Positions 49,908 to 58,971 of a stretch of 64,000 nucleotides of DNA are shown here, piece by piece (positions within the stretch are counted from its first letter, which is position 1; the number at the start of each line of letters is the position of its first letter). Origin of the DNA: CAWJLS01 sp963843755 (lineage in GTDB: Bacteria > Acidobacteriota > Thermoanaerobaculia > Multivoradales > DATKCC01); the NCBI GenBank assembly GCA_963843755.1, contig CAWJLS010000002.1, positions 620,001 to 684,000 on the forward strand, given 5' to 3'. The translations under genes were made by a program, and so were the position numbers. The notes below the pieces were generated by a model, which had not been told where the DNA came from, did not search any database, and saw only the letters and a program-made list of their open reading frames with translations.

Positions 49908-50868
49908 GGGGCGAGAATATCACCGGATTCTGTTGCTTTTCGCCGACGGGGTGGGCCTGGGGCCGGCGTCGGAGGGGAACCCGTTCCACACGACGCCGAC
50001 ACCGGCGATCGACGCCCTGCTGGGCACATCGCTCACCGCCGAGGCGCTCGGCGCCGTCCGTCCGCGGCAGGTCGTGCTCACCGCCCTCGACGCCGCCCTC
50101 GGGGTCGAGGGGTTGCCCCAGAGCGCCACCGGCCAGACGGCTCTCTTCACCGGGGTCAACGCCCCGGCCGCCCTCGGGCGCCACGTGACGGCGTTTCCCG
50201 GTGCCCGGCTCAAGGAGATCCTGGCCGAGCACAGCGTGCTTCGCGCCGCCGCGGCGCGGGGGCTCGACGTGACCTTCGCCAACCCGTACACGCCGGGCTA
50301 CTTCCGTCGGGTGGAGGAGGGGCGCCAGCGGCATTCGGCGAGCACGCTGGCGGTGCTGGCGGCCGAGGTCGGCTTCCGCGACCTGGACGACCTGCGCGCG
50401 GGGCGGGCGGTGGCCTGGGACGTCGAGCGCGATCTCTTCGGCTCCCACCTCGTGCGCGGCGGCACGGAGGTGGGGCCGATCGAGCGGGTCGCGGCCCGCG
50501 AGGCCGGCCGGCACCTGGGGGCGCTCGCCGCCGCGCACCACCTGACCCTCTACGAGACCTTCTACACCGACCTCGCCGGCCACCGGCGCTGGGGGATCGA
50601 GCCGGAGGAGGCGGTGCGCCGGCTCGACGGCCTGGTCGGTGGCCTGGCCGACGCGCTCGCCGGGGGCTCCGAGCCGGTCACCGTGCTCCTCACCAGCGAC
50701 CACGGCAATCTCGAGGACGGCGAGGGAACGCTCCACACCCGCAACCCGGTGCCGCTCCTGGCGTTCGGTCCGGCGGCGGGGCGCTTCGCCGATCTGACCC
50801 GGCTCGACCAGGTGGCCGGCCGCATCCTGACCGTTCTCGGCCCTCCCGCACACGCCGAAATGGCATGA
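49906..50868 (+). CDS. Alkaline phosphatase-superfamily metalloenzyme (PGM-like)
   Basis: 320 residues. The fold is that of cofactor-independent phosphoglycerate mutases and related AP-superfamily enzymes: FADGVGLG near the N-terminus with metal ligand Asp, the nucleophile region LPQSATGQTALFTGVNAP, and TSDHGNLED plus a later HTRNPVPLLAFG with further metal ligands. It is much shorter than iPGM (about 510 residues) and lacks the mutase's inserted transferase domain. Substrate is unclear. Its start overlaps the divergent gene's start codon. Confidence 0.82.
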   Translation: MGREYHRILLLFADGVGLGPASEGNPFHTTPTPAIDALLGTSLTAEALGAVRPRQVVLTALDAALGVEGLPQSATGQTALFTGVNAPAALGRHVTAFPGARLKEILAEHSVLRAAAARGLDVTFANPYTPGYFRRVEEGRQRHSASTLAVLAAEVGFRDLDDLRAGRAVAWDVERDLFGSHLVRGGTEVGPIERVAAREAGRHLGALAAAHHLTLYETFYTDLAGHRRWGIEPEEAVRRLDGLVGGLADALAGGSEPVTVLLTSDHGNLEDGEGTLHTRNPVPLLAFGPAAGRFADLTRLDQVAGRILTVLGPPAHAEMA

Positions 50869-51053
50869 CGGTGCCGCCGGCGGCGCGGCCGGCGCGGCCC
50901 GCACCGAGCGGAACCCGGACGATCCCGGCCCCGAGGGCCCCTGATTTGCCCGAACCGGCGCTGATCAGACCCGATTTCACCCTCTCGGGACGGGCCGGCA
51001 GAGGTTTTGCTAAGAGTCCCCGATCGGAATGAACCAGAGAGGAGCTCGAACGG

Positions 51054-52184
51054 ATGATCGAAGCTCATGAGCTGACCCGGCGCTACGGTCCCGCCACCGC
51101 CGTCGACGGTCTCTCGTTCGCCGTGGGCGAGCACGAGATCGTCGGCATCTTGGGACCGAACGGCGCCGGGAAGACGACCACCCTGCGCATGATCACCGGC
51201 TTCCTGCCCCCCAACGAGGGCCGGGTGTCGGTGGCCGGTTACGACCTGTTCGAAGAGCCGCGGCGTGCGCGGCGCGAGATCGGGTACCTGCCGGAGAACG
51301 TCGCCCTCTACCCGGAGATGCGGGTCGAGGAGTACCTGTCCTACCGGGCGCGCCTCGAGGGGCTCGACCGGGCCACCGCCCGCCGGGCGATCGGCGAGAG
51401 CCTGGAGCGCTGCCTGATCGACGACGTGCGCCGCAAGACCATCGGCACCCTGTCGAAGGGCTATCGCCAGCGCGTCGGCCTGGCCCAGGCGATCCTCCAC
51501 GACCCCCGGGTGCTGGTGCTGGATGAGCCCACCGTCGGGCTCGACCCGAAACAGATCATCGCCATCCGCGACCTGATCCGCGAGCTCGGCCAGGAGCGCG
51601 CCCTGCTGCTGTCGACCCACATCCTGCCGGAGGTGGAGCTGATCTGCGACCGGGTGCTGATCATCGATCGCGGACGGATCGTCGGCGAGGGCACGCCGGA
51701 GGACCTCCGGACCCGGCTCCAGGGCAGCCCGATCCTGCGGGTCGAGCTCAAGGGCGGGCCGGACGGCGCCGCGGAGGCGCTCGCCGCCCTCGACGGCGTC
51801 GTCGGCGTCCGGCCCGATCCGGTGAGCCCGGAGCGGCTGCTGGTCGAAGGCGAGACCGGCGCCGATCCGCGCGAGGCGATCTTCCACACCGCCGTCGAGC
51901 ACGGCTGGGTGCTGCTCGGGCTGGAGGAGGAGCGGGCGTCTCTCGAGGACGTCTTCATCCGCCTGACCACCCACGAGGCGGACCGGGCCGCCGGCCGGCG
52001 AGCCGGTGCGGCCCCGTCCGGTCCGGAGTCCGGGCAGGAGCCGGCCGCGTTCGACGGGGGGGCTGACGAAGCCGACGACGTGGGCGAGGGCTTCCCCGGA
52101 GGAGACGGGGCGCCGGACGCGCATGAGGAGGCCGACGAGGCCGACGAGACCGACGGAACCGACGACCGGGAGGTGGAGCGATGA
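51054..52184 (+). CDS. Gliding-type ABC transporter ATP-binding protein (GldA-like)
   Basis: 376 residues with a GAGAGGAG ribosome site. Walker A (GPNGAGKTTT), signature (LSKGYRQRVGLAQAI), Walker B (VLVLDEPTVGLD) and H-loop (LLSTHILPEVE) are present. The start IEAHELTRRYGPATAVDGLSF and the whole gene order (ATPase, ABC-2 permease, GldG-like, DUF4340) match the GldA-type cluster found in Bacteroidota and many other phyla. A 60-residue acidic tail (EADEADETDGTDDRE) is unusual. Outside gliding bacteria the substrate is unknown. Confidence 0.9.
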   Translation: MIEAHELTRRYGPATAVDGLSFAVGEHEIVGILGPNGAGKTTTLRMITGFLPPNEGRVSVAGYDLFEEPRRARREIGYLPENVALYPEMRVEEYLSYRARLEGLDRATARRAIGESLERCLIDDVRRKTIGTLSKGYRQRVGLAQAILHDPRVLVLDEPTVGLDPKQIIAIRDLIRELGQERALLLSTHILPEVELICDRVLIIDRGRIVGEGTPEDLRTRLQGSPILRVELKGGPDGAAEALAALDGVVGVRPDPVSPERLLVEGETGADPREAIFHTAVEHGWVLLGLEEERASLEDVFIRLTTHEADRAAGRRAGAAPSGPESGQEPAAFDGGADEADDVGEGFPGGDGAPDAHEEADEADETDGTDDREVER

Positions 52185-52921
52185 ACGGCATTCTGGCGAC
52201 CCTCCAGCGGGAGCTCAAGGCGTACTTCTACTCGCCCCTGGCCTACGTGGTGCTGTGCTTCCTGCTGGTGGTCAACGGCATCGTCTTCGCCCTCATCCTG
52301 TCCTTCCTGAACGACCCGATGAGCCCGGCGGGACGGCCGCTCGACCTGTTCTTCGGCGGCACCTTCTTCTTCTGGCTGGTGGTGGTCTTCGCCGCGCCGG
52401 TCCTGACCATGCGCCTGCTGGCCGAGGAGCGGCGGAGCGGCTCGATCGAGGTGCTCATGACAGCGCCGGTGAGCGAGGGCCAGGTGGTGGCCGGCAAGTA
52501 CCTGGCGGCGCTCGCCTTCTACGCGTTCCTGTGGCTGCCCACCCTGGCCTACGCCGGCATCGTGGCCTACAACAGTGAGATCGACTGGGGTGTGGTCGCC
52601 TCGGGCTACCTGGGGATCCTGCTGGTCGGGGCGCTCTTCCTGGCGGTCGGCACCTTCGCTTCGGCGATGACCTCGAACCAGATCATCGCCGCGGTCATGG
52701 CCTTCGCCATCCTGCTCGGGCTGTTCGCCTTCTCGCTGGTCCAGTACCTGGCGAACGCGCCGGCGCTCAAGGACGCCCTAGCCTATCTCAGCATCCCGCA
52801 GCACATGGAGGAATTCGCCAAGGGGGTCGTCGACACGCGACGGCTGGTGTTCTACGTCACCTCCACCCTGTTCTTCCTGTTCCTGACCGCGCGGGCGCTC
52901 GAAGCCCGGAAGTGGAGGTAG
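52181..52921 (+). CDS. ABC-2 permease (GldF-like)
   Basis: 246 residues; the ATG overlaps the ATPase stop (ATGA). Six hydrophobic segments: LAYVVLCFLLVVNGIVFALI at the N-terminus, FFWLVVVFAAPVLTMRLL, then a pair around residues 105-160 and two near the C-terminus. MRLLAEERRSGSIEVLMTAPVSE is the conserved cytoplasmic loop of ABC-2 permeases of the CcmB/GldF type. It is followed 4 bases later by the GldG-like gene. Confidence 0.9.
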   Translation: MNGILATLQRELKAYFYSPLAYVVLCFLLVVNGIVFALILSFLNDPMSPAGRPLDLFFGGTFFFWLVVVFAAPVLTMRLLAEERRSGSIEVLMTAPVSEGQVVAGKYLAALAFYAFLWLPTLAYAGIVAYNSEIDWGVVASGYLGILLVGALFLAVGTFASAMTSNQIIAAVMAFAILLGLFAFSLVQYLANAPALKDALAYLSIPQHMEEFAKGVVDTRRLVFYVTSTLFFLFLTARALEARKWR

Positions 52922-52925
52922 CGCC

Positions 52926-54572
52926 ATGTCCGAGAAGAACGAGGTGACCCGAAGCGCCGAGGAGCTGACCGAACGCGACGGGACCGCGCCCAAGGGCGGT
53001 CCCCGCGGCGCGGTCGTCCGCGGCTCCCTGCTCGGCGCCGGGGTGATCCTGGTCGCCGCCCTGGTCGTGCTGGTCAACTACGTCGGGTGGAAGTACCACC
53101 ACCGCTTCGACTGGACCCAGAGCGACTTCTACACCCTCTCAGAGCAGACCGAGAACGTCCTCCAGCATCTCGACGACACCGGCCGGGACGTCGACGTGGT
53201 GGTGTTCATGGCCCCGAGCGGCGATCTCTACGACCGGGTCCACGAGCTGCTCAGCCGCTACGAGGCGGCGTCGTCCCACCTGTCGATCCGCTGGCTCGAC
53301 CCGGAGCGCAACCCGGCCGAGGTGCAGAAGCTGGTCGACCAGTACGGGGTGACCAAGCGGAGCGTGGTCTTCTCCTCCGGCGACGCGCGCCGGACCGTGA
53401 CCGCCGACGAGCTCCAGGACATCGACTACTCCTCCATGCAGCAGGGCGGTCAGCCGGAGATCTCCGCGTTCAAGGGCGAGCAGCTCTTCACCAACGCGCT
53501 GGCGGCCCTGAGCGCGGGCAAGGTGCCCAAGGTGCTGTTCACCACCGGCCACGGCGAGCTGCCCCTCGACCGCACGGCCGACCGCAACCTCTCCGGCCTG
53601 GTCGACGTGCTCGGCGAGGGCAACTTCGACCTCCAGGAGTGGCAGAGCCGGACCGCCACGTCCGTGCCGGACGGCACCGACCTGGTGGTCATCGCCGGTC
53701 CGACCAACGCCTTCCTGCCGTCGGAGATCGACGTCCTCGACCGCTACATGCGCTCCGGCGGCCGGCTGCTGGTGATGATCGATCCGGTGTTCTCGCCCTC
53801 CGGCGACGGCCTGGTTCCGACCGGGCTCGAGCCGTGGCTCAAGGGCTACGGCGTCGACGTCGCCGACGACCTGGTGCTCGATCCGACCAACCAGGTGCCG
53901 GCGTACGGAGCGGAGACCCTGTTCGCCACCAACTTCACGTCCCATCCGGTGACCGGCTCCCTGGGCAAGCGGCAGATCCCGGTGATCCTGAGCGTCGCCC
54001 GCTCCGTGAGCACTGGCACGGCACCCGCAGGGGCGACCACGACCGAGCTCTTCCGGACCAGCTCCGACGCCTGGGGAGAGACCGATTTCAAGAACCTCCA
54101 GGAGGCGGCGAACGACGGGGCCGACCTGGCCGGTCCGCTGCCGCTGGCGGTGGCGGTCGAAGGGAAGGCGTCGGCGCCTGAAGCGTCGAAGGACGGAGCG
54201 TCGAAGGACGCGGCGTCGGCCCAGGGTGACGAGGACGGCTCGGCGAAGGCGGCGGATGCCGGCTCGAAGGACGACGCCGGCTCGACCGGCGGCGGCATGC
54301 GGCTGGTGGTCTTCGGCGACTCGGACATCGCGTCCGGCCTGTTGATGACCAACCCCGGCCTGGGCAACGCCACGCTGCTCAACAACGCCTTCAACTGGCT
54401 GGTCGATCGCCAGAGCCTGCTGGGCATCCCGCCCAAGCGGCCGGAGCAGGTCCGCCTGTCGATGACGCCGAGCGTGCTGCGTTGGTCGGTGATCCTGGTG
54501 ACCATCCTGATGCCCGGCCTGGCGATCGTCGCCGGCATCTGGGTCTGGTCGCGGCGGCGGAGGGTGTCGTGA
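52926..54572 (+). CDS. GldG-like ABC auxiliary membrane protein
   Basis: 548 residues. A membrane helix (about 38-58, GAGVILVAALVVLVNYVG) near the N-terminus and another near the C-terminus (VILVTILMPGLAIVAGIWVW) flank a large extracytoplasmic domain. It contains the GldG-type motifs DFYTLSEQTENVLQHLDDTG, SRYEAASSHLSIRWLDPERN and VLFTTGHGELPLDRTADRN. Around residues 420-460 there is a Lys/Asp/Ser-rich low-complexity insert. It acts with the GldA/GldF-type transporter. Confidence 0.88.
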   Translation: MSEKNEVTRSAEELTERDGTAPKGGPRGAVVRGSLLGAGVILVAALVVLVNYVGWKYHHRFDWTQSDFYTLSEQTENVLQHLDDTGRDVDVVVFMAPSGDLYDRVHELLSRYEAASSHLSIRWLDPERNPAEVQKLVDQYGVTKRSVVFSSGDARRTVTADELQDIDYSSMQQGGQPEISAFKGEQLFTNALAALSAGKVPKVLFTTGHGELPLDRTADRNLSGLVDVLGEGNFDLQEWQSRTATSVPDGTDLVVIAGPTNAFLPSEIDVLDRYMRSGGRLLVMIDPVFSPSGDGLVPTGLEPWLKGYGVDVADDLVLDPTNQVPAYGAETLFATNFTSHPVTGSLGKRQIPVILSVARSVSTGTAPAGATTTELFRTSSDAWGETDFKNLQEAANDGADLAGPLPLAVAVEGKASAPEASKDGASKDAASAQGDEDGSAKAADAGSKDDAGSTGGGMRLVVFGDSDIASGLLMTNPGLGNATLLNNAFNWLVDRQSLLGIPPKRPEQVRLSMTPSVLRWSVILVTILMPGLAIVAGIWVWSRRRRVS

Positions 54573-56218
54573 CGCCGCGCACCGTCCTCGTGCTGGCGGC
54601 GCTGGTCGCCGCCCTCGCGGCCTTCCTCTGGTTCGTCGACCGCGACCTGCCGTCGAGCGAGGAGCGGGCCGAGCAGAGCAAGAAGATCCTGCCGATCGAC
54701 GCGCAGAAGGTGGGCGCGGTGACCGTCGAGTGGCAGGGCAAGAGCGTCCGGATGGTGAAGGGCGCACCGCCCGGGGCCGCCAAGCCATCCGGGGCCGCCA
54801 AGCCATCCGGGGCTTCCGAGCCCTCCGGGGCCGGCCGGTCGAAAGAGACCGGCGACCAGGCAGGAGAGGGCGCCGCGCCGTCCGCCGACGCCGCCAAGAG
54901 CTGGCACATCGTCGCGCCGCTCGAGGCGCGCGCCGACGGCAGCCAGGTCGACCGGCTGCTCGAAGCGCTCGGCGCCCTCGAGCAGAGCCGCACCCTGGAG
55001 GACGCCGATCCGGCGGCCGTCGGCCTCGACACGCCGCGCGGCCAGGTCACCCTGAAGCTGGCAGAGACCGATGGAAAGGGAGGCGGAGAGCGGACGCTGC
55101 GCGTAGGCGACGGCGTTCCGACGAGCGACGACGTGCTGGTCTCGGTGAGCGCGGGCGACGGGCCGGCCACGACCTACGTCACCACCGGGTCGTTCCTCTC
55201 CCAGCTCCAGCGGGCGCCGGGGGACTGGCGGGACAAGGACGTCTTCACCGCCACCCGCAACGCCGTCGAGCGGCTGACCCTGACGGCCGCCGGAACCGCC
55301 GGGGCCTCGCCGATCGTGCTGGCGCGGCGGGACGAACAGTTCCGGATCGAGCAGCCGGTCTCCGACGTCGCCGACCCGAAACGGATGGACGACCTGCTCT
55401 CCGGCCTGGTCTCGCTGCGGGTCAAGAGCTTCCTCGATCCGCCGGCCGGCGGATCGCCCGATGCGCCCGATGCGGCCGATCGGGCCGATCTCTCCGCGAA
55501 GGGTCTCGACCCGCCCCGCCAGAGCCTCGAGGCGAGTCTCCAGGGAGGCAAGACCTTCCGGCTCGACCTCGGGAACCCGGTGCCGGATCAGGGCTCGTCG
55601 CCGACCGCCGGGGCCGGCACGGGAACCACCACCGTCTTCGCCAAGGTCGGCGACCAGGTGTTCACCGCCGCCACCGACCTGCCCGCGACCCTCGGCCTGT
55701 CCGCCGCGGCCTGGCGCTCTCCCGAGTGGACCGCGGTCAAGACGTTCCAGATCGAGCGTCTCGGCGTCACGCGTGGGACGACCTCTTTCGACCTCCGGCG
55801 CGACGGCGTCGACTGGAAGCGGGGCGACGACACCATTCCGTTCGAGAAGGCGAGCGATCTGCTGAGCGCGGTCAGCGGCGCCGAAGGCGAGGTGGTGGAC
55901 GGCGCCAAGCCCGACAAGCCGCTCTTGACCTTGGAGCTGACGCCCCAGGAGGGCGATCCGGTGACGTTGTCGCTCTATCCGCCGGCGGCGGACGGCTCGT
56001 ACCTGGCCGGCTGCTCCGACCGGACGGCCCTCGTCCGCCTGTCGAAGGAGACCGCGACCGGCATCCTCGACGCCGTCACCGCGGTGCGCGACGCCAAACC
56101 GGAGAAGGCCCCGGAGGCTCCGGCGACCGGGGCGACCGGGGCGGACGCCAAGGCGGACGGGGCCTCGACCGCGTCCGGCGCGACGACGGAGACGCCGGAG
56201 AAGCCCGCCCGACTGTAG
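54569..56218 (+). CDS. DUF4340-containing membrane-anchored protein
   Basis: 549 residues from a GTG that overlaps the GldG-like stop (GTGA). One N-terminal helix (VLVLAALVAALAAFLWFV) anchors a large extracytoplasmic region of repeated beta/alpha units such as WHIVAPLEARADGSQVDRLL and FRIEQPVSDVADPKRMDDLL, characteristic of DUF4340 proteins, which almost always follow GldG-like genes. Two Pro/Ala/Ser-rich low-complexity segments lie near residues 65-110 and at the C-terminus. Function unknown. It closes the operon, followed by a strong hairpin. Confidence 0.85.
   Translation: MTPRTVLVLAALVAALAAFLWFVDRDLPSSEERAEQSKKILPIDAQKVGAVTVEWQGKSVRMVKGAPPGAAKPSGAAKPSGASEPSGAGRSKETGDQAGEGAAPSADAAKSWHIVAPLEARADGSQVDRLLEALGALEQSRTLEDADPAAVGLDTPRGQVTLKLAETDGKGGGERTLRVGDGVPTSDDVLVSVSAGDGPATTYVTTGSFLSQLQRAPGDWRDKDVFTATRNAVERLTLTAAGTAGASPIVLARRDEQFRIEQPVSDVADPKRMDDLLSGLVSLRVKSFLDPPAGGSPDAPDAADRADLSAKGLDPPRQSLEASLQGGKTFRLDLGNPVPDQGSSPTAGAGTGTTTVFAKVGDQVFTAATDLPATLGLSAAAWRSPEWTAVKTFQIERLGVTRGTTSFDLRRDGVDWKRGDDTIPFEKASDLLSAVSGAEGEVVDGAKPDKPLLTLELTPQEGDPVTLSLYPPAADGSYLAGCSDRTALVRLSKETATGILDAVTAVRDAKPEKAPEAPATGATGADAKADGASTASGATTETPEKPARL
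54773..54826. repeat. Three 18-bp tandem repeats within the DUF4340 gene
   Basis: GGGGCCGCCAAGCCATCC occurs twice in tandem (54773-54808), followed by a diverged third unit GGGGCTTCCGAGCCCTCC (54809-54826). They encode a Gly-Ala-Ala/Ser-Lys/Glu-Pro-Ser linker, expandable without frameshift because the unit is six codons long. Confidence 0.85.
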
Positions 56219-56259
56219 GGTGCCGACCCGGCCGCCGGGGCTCGACCCCCTCCTCCGCG

Positions 56260-56310
56260 GCACGCCCGTCCGGTTCCGGGACAGCACGTCCCGTCACCGG
56301 ACGGGCGTGC
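56260..56310 (+). terminator. Strong hairpin closing the Gld-like operon
   Basis: A perfect 14-base stem (GCACGCCCGTCCGG and CCGGACGGGCGTGC) encloses a second GGGAC/GTCCC stem. It lies 42 bases after the DUF4340 stop and separates the operon from the HlyD gene. No T-run follows, so it may be a Rho-assisted stop or an RNA-stabilising hairpin. Confidence 0.65.
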
Positions 56311-56428
56311 ACTGATAGACCGAGCGCGGCCGGGCGCGCCAGCCGCCGTGCGGCGGGGCTTTTCCGCCCGCCGCCCCCGTTGGCATGCTCGGTGCTATTT
56401 GCCGGCTGCGGAAAGGAGTCTTGCACCC

Positions 56429-57688
56429 ATGGGTATGGACGTCGAACGGAAGGACTTCAAGAAGAAGCGCCGTCAGAAGCGCATCATCTGGGGAACGATC
56501 ATCGCCGCCGCCGTGATCGGTCTGACCTTTGCCATCGCGCATCTCGAACCGGCGGCGAAGAGCGTGTCGCGCCAGAGCGTCTGGGTGGAGAAGGTGGAGC
56601 GCGGCTCCATGGTCCGCCGGGTCCGTGGCCCGGGCTCGTTGGTGCCCGAGGAGATCCGCTGGATCACCTCGTCGGTCGACGGCCGCGTCGAGCAGAGGCT
56701 GCTCGAGCCGGGCGTCGAGGTGGAGCCGGACACGGTCATCCTCGAGCTCACCAACCCGGAGCTCGAGCAGCGCCTCGAGGACGCCCGCCTGGACCTCCGG
56801 GCCGCCCAGGCTCAGCTCGCCGACCTCAAGGTCCAGCTCGAAAACGACCTCCTGACCCAAAAGTCGCAGGCGGCCCAGGTCGAGTCCGACTTCGAAGAGG
56901 CGCGGCTCCAGGTCGAGGCCAACGAGGCCCTGGACAAGGACGGCCTGATCCCGGAGATCGATCTCAAGACCAGCCGGATCCGCGAGCAGCAGCTCCAGAA
57001 GCGGGTCGATCTCGAGAAGCAGCGCCTGGACAAGGCCCAGGAGTCGGTCGAGTCCCGGCTCGACTCCCAGCGGGCGCAGCTCGCCCAGGCCCAGGCCCTG
57101 CTCCGGCTCCGCCAGCAGGAGCTGGACGCCCTCACCGTGCGCGCCGGCATCTCCGGCGTCCTCCAGGAGGTGCCCGTCGAGGTCGGCGAGCGCGTCCAGC
57201 CCGGCACCGTGTGCGCCCGGGTCGCGAAGCCGGACGAGCTCAAGGCCGAGCTGCGCATCGCCGAGACCCAGGCCAAGGACATCCAGATCGGCCTGCCGGC
57301 CGAGATCGACACCCGCAACGGCGTCATCCCCGGCAAGGTCTCGCGTATCGATCCCGCGGTCCAGGAGGGCACGGTCACCGTCGATGTCGAGCTGACCGGG
57401 AAGCTGCCCCAGGGGGCGCGGCCCGACCTGTCGGTCGACGGCACCATTCAGATCGAGAAGCTGGACGACGTGCTCTACGTCGGCCGGCCCACCTACGGCC
57501 AGGCCAACAGCCGAGTGGAGCTGTTCAAGCTGACCGACGACGGCAAGATGGCGGTGCGGGTGCCGGTGCAGCTCGGCCGCGCCTCCGTCGACACGATCGA
57601 GATCGTCGAAGGGTTGAAGGAGGGGGATTCGGTGATCCTCTCCGACACCTCCCAGTTCGACGACGTGGACAAGATCCGTCTCGAGTAG
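56429..57688 (+). CDS. HlyD-family efflux adaptor (membrane fusion protein)
   Basis: 419 residues from the ATG at 56429 (AAAGGAG upstream). A basic N-terminus and a single helix (about 19-40, RIIWGTIIAAAVIGLTFAIA) anchor it in the inner membrane. A lipoyl-like segment (VDGRVEQRLLEPGVEVEPDT), then a long coiled-coil hairpin (about 115-250), and beta-barrel/MP domains (GISGVLQEVPVEVGERVQPG) follow. These adaptors link MacB-type transporters to outer-membrane channels. The next gene encodes a LolD/MacB-type ATPase, but neither a permease nor a TolC-like gene is present here. Confidence 0.92.
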   Translation: MGMDVERKDFKKKRRQKRIIWGTIIAAAVIGLTFAIAHLEPAAKSVSRQSVWVEKVERGSMVRRVRGPGSLVPEEIRWITSSVDGRVEQRLLEPGVEVEPDTVILELTNPELEQRLEDARLDLRAAQAQLADLKVQLENDLLTQKSQAAQVESDFEEARLQVEANEALDKDGLIPEIDLKTSRIREQQLQKRVDLEKQRLDKAQESVESRLDSQRAQLAQAQALLRLRQQELDALTVRAGISGVLQEVPVEVGERVQPGTVCARVAKPDELKAELRIAETQAKDIQIGLPAEIDTRNGVIPGKVSRIDPAVQEGTVTVDVELTGKLPQGARPDLSVDGTIQIEKLDDVLYVGRPTYGQANSRVELFKLTDDGKMAVRVPVQLGRASVDTIEIVEGLKEGDSVILSDTSQFDDVDKIRLE

Positions 57689-57848
57689 CCTGGACGAAAC
57701 GGACTATATTTGCGAGGATACGCGGAAGCGAAACCGACATCTGCTGAAACCTCCGCCAGGGTGAGACCGTAACGGAGAGTGACGCGAAGCGATCACGAAC
57801 CGACCCCTCCCCGAAACGAGGCTGACGCAGGAAGCAGGAGACCCGACC

Positions 57849-58589
57849 ATGAGCGACAACAGAGCCCTGATCCATCTCGACGGCATTTCCAAGGTGTTCT
57901 TCACCGAAGAGGTCGAGACCCACGCGCTGTCCAGTATCCACCTGGAGATCAACGAAGGCGAGTACGTCTCGATCGCCGGCCCGTCGGGCTGCGGCAAGAC
58001 GACCCTGCTGTCGATCCTCGGCCTGCTCGACACGCCGACCGACGGCGAGTACTGGCTGAACGGCAAGCAGGTGGCCAACCTCTCCTTCTCCGACCGCGCC
58101 CGGATCAGGAATCGTGAGATCGGCTTCATCTTCCAGGCCTTCAACCTGATCGGCGACCTGACGGTGTTCGAGAACGTCGAGCTGCCGCTGGTCTACCGCG
58201 GCGTCTCCTCCGGCGAGCGCAAGAAGCGGGCGATCGAGGCCCTGGAGCGGGTCGGCATGGCCCACCGGACGAAGCACTATCCGTCCCAGCTCTCCGGCGG
58301 TCAGCAGCAGCGTGTCGCCGTCGCCCGCGCGGTGGTCGGCCGGCCGTCGATCCTGCTCGCCGACGAGCCGACCGGAAACCTCGACTCGAAGAACTCCGAC
58401 GCGGTCATGGGGCTGCTCGACGAGCTCCACTCCGACGGCGCGACGATCTGCAGCGTGACCCACGATCCGCGCTACGCCAAGCACGCGGAGCGGGTAGTGC
58501 ACCTGTTCGACGGCCGGGTGGTCGAGGAGCAGGAGGCGGCGGCGCGGGCGGAGGCGGAGTTGCGCGAAGCGGGCTATGAGGTGAGCTGA
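57849..58589 (+). CDS. ABC transporter ATPase, LolD/MacB type
   Basis: 246 residues. Walker A is GPSGCGKTTLL, signature LSGGQQQRVAVARAVVGRP, Walker B ILLADEPTGNLDSKNSD, and the H-loop CSVTHDPRYA. The LLADEPTGNLDS stretch and the N-terminal ISKVFFTEEVETHALSSI are typical of the MacB/LolD class, which pairs with FtsX-type permeases. The gene follows the HlyD adaptor by 160 bases. No permease gene follows; a terminator and a sigma-54-type regulator come next. Confidence 0.93.
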   Translation: MSDNRALIHLDGISKVFFTEEVETHALSSIHLEINEGEYVSIAGPSGCGKTTLLSILGLLDTPTDGEYWLNGKQVANLSFSDRARIRNREIGFIFQAFNLIGDLTVFENVELPLVYRGVSSGERKKRAIEALERVGMAHRTKHYPSQLSGGQQQRVAVARAVVGRPSILLADEPTGNLDSKNSDAVMGLLDELHSDGATICSVTHDPRYAKHAERVVHLFDGRVVEEQEAAARAEAELREAGYEVS

Positions 58590-58607
58590 GAGCGCTCATA
58601 GCACCAC

Positions 58608-58715
58608 ATCTCGCGGCGTCCTCGCGGTACGGCTCCCTGCGGCGTACGGCCTGAGCGGGCCCAGAGCACGGCATCTCGCGGCGTCCTCGCTTCACGGCTT
58701 CCTGCGGCGTACGGA
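58608..58715. repeat. 43-bp direct repeat, two copies 22 bp apart
   Basis: Copies 58608-58650 and 58673-58715 match at 39 of 43 bases (core CATCTCGCGGCGTCCTCGC, ending CTGCGGCGTACGG). Together with the flanking inverted repeat they resemble an interspersed repeat element rather than a gene. Confidence 0.8.
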
Positions 58716-58870
58716 CGTACGCCTCGGTCGCCACTCCGCTGCGGTGCCACGATCTACCGCACTCTGAGCCCGCTCAGGAGGTGTCGTGGGGGCGGCGGCG
58801 CGGCGTCGCTTCGCTCGCCGAGTGCGGGTGCCTTCGCTTCGCTTGGCACATCTGGGGAAGGCTTTGAACG

Positions 58871-58904
58871 CGGGTCGCTTCCTTTTGGGGAGCGGCCCGT
58901 TTTT
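58871..58904 (+). terminator. Intrinsic terminator with T-tract
   Basis: CGGGTCGCTTCC and GGGGAGCGGCCCG pair through G-C and G-T pairs around a TTTT loop, followed by TTTTT (58900-58904). It ends transcription of the adaptor/ATPase genes before the regulator-kinase pair. Confidence 0.8.
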
Positions 58905-58971
58905 GCTGTCTGGCCTACCGGCTGGAGGGGTCGCTCCGAGGGGGCGGCTGCTTGCCACGTAGAATCGCCTC

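Larger units (their letters stand above)
58590..58971. other. 382-base intergenic region with repeats and a terminator, no gene
   Basis: No coding frame is convincing. The region contains a 43-base direct repeat, an 11-base inverted repeat (CCTGAGCGGGC at 58651-58661 and GCCCGCTCAGG at 58769-58779) and a T-tailed terminator, all listed or described separately. The promoter of the regulator gene at 58972 should lie after the terminator at 58905-58971. Confidence 0.7.
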
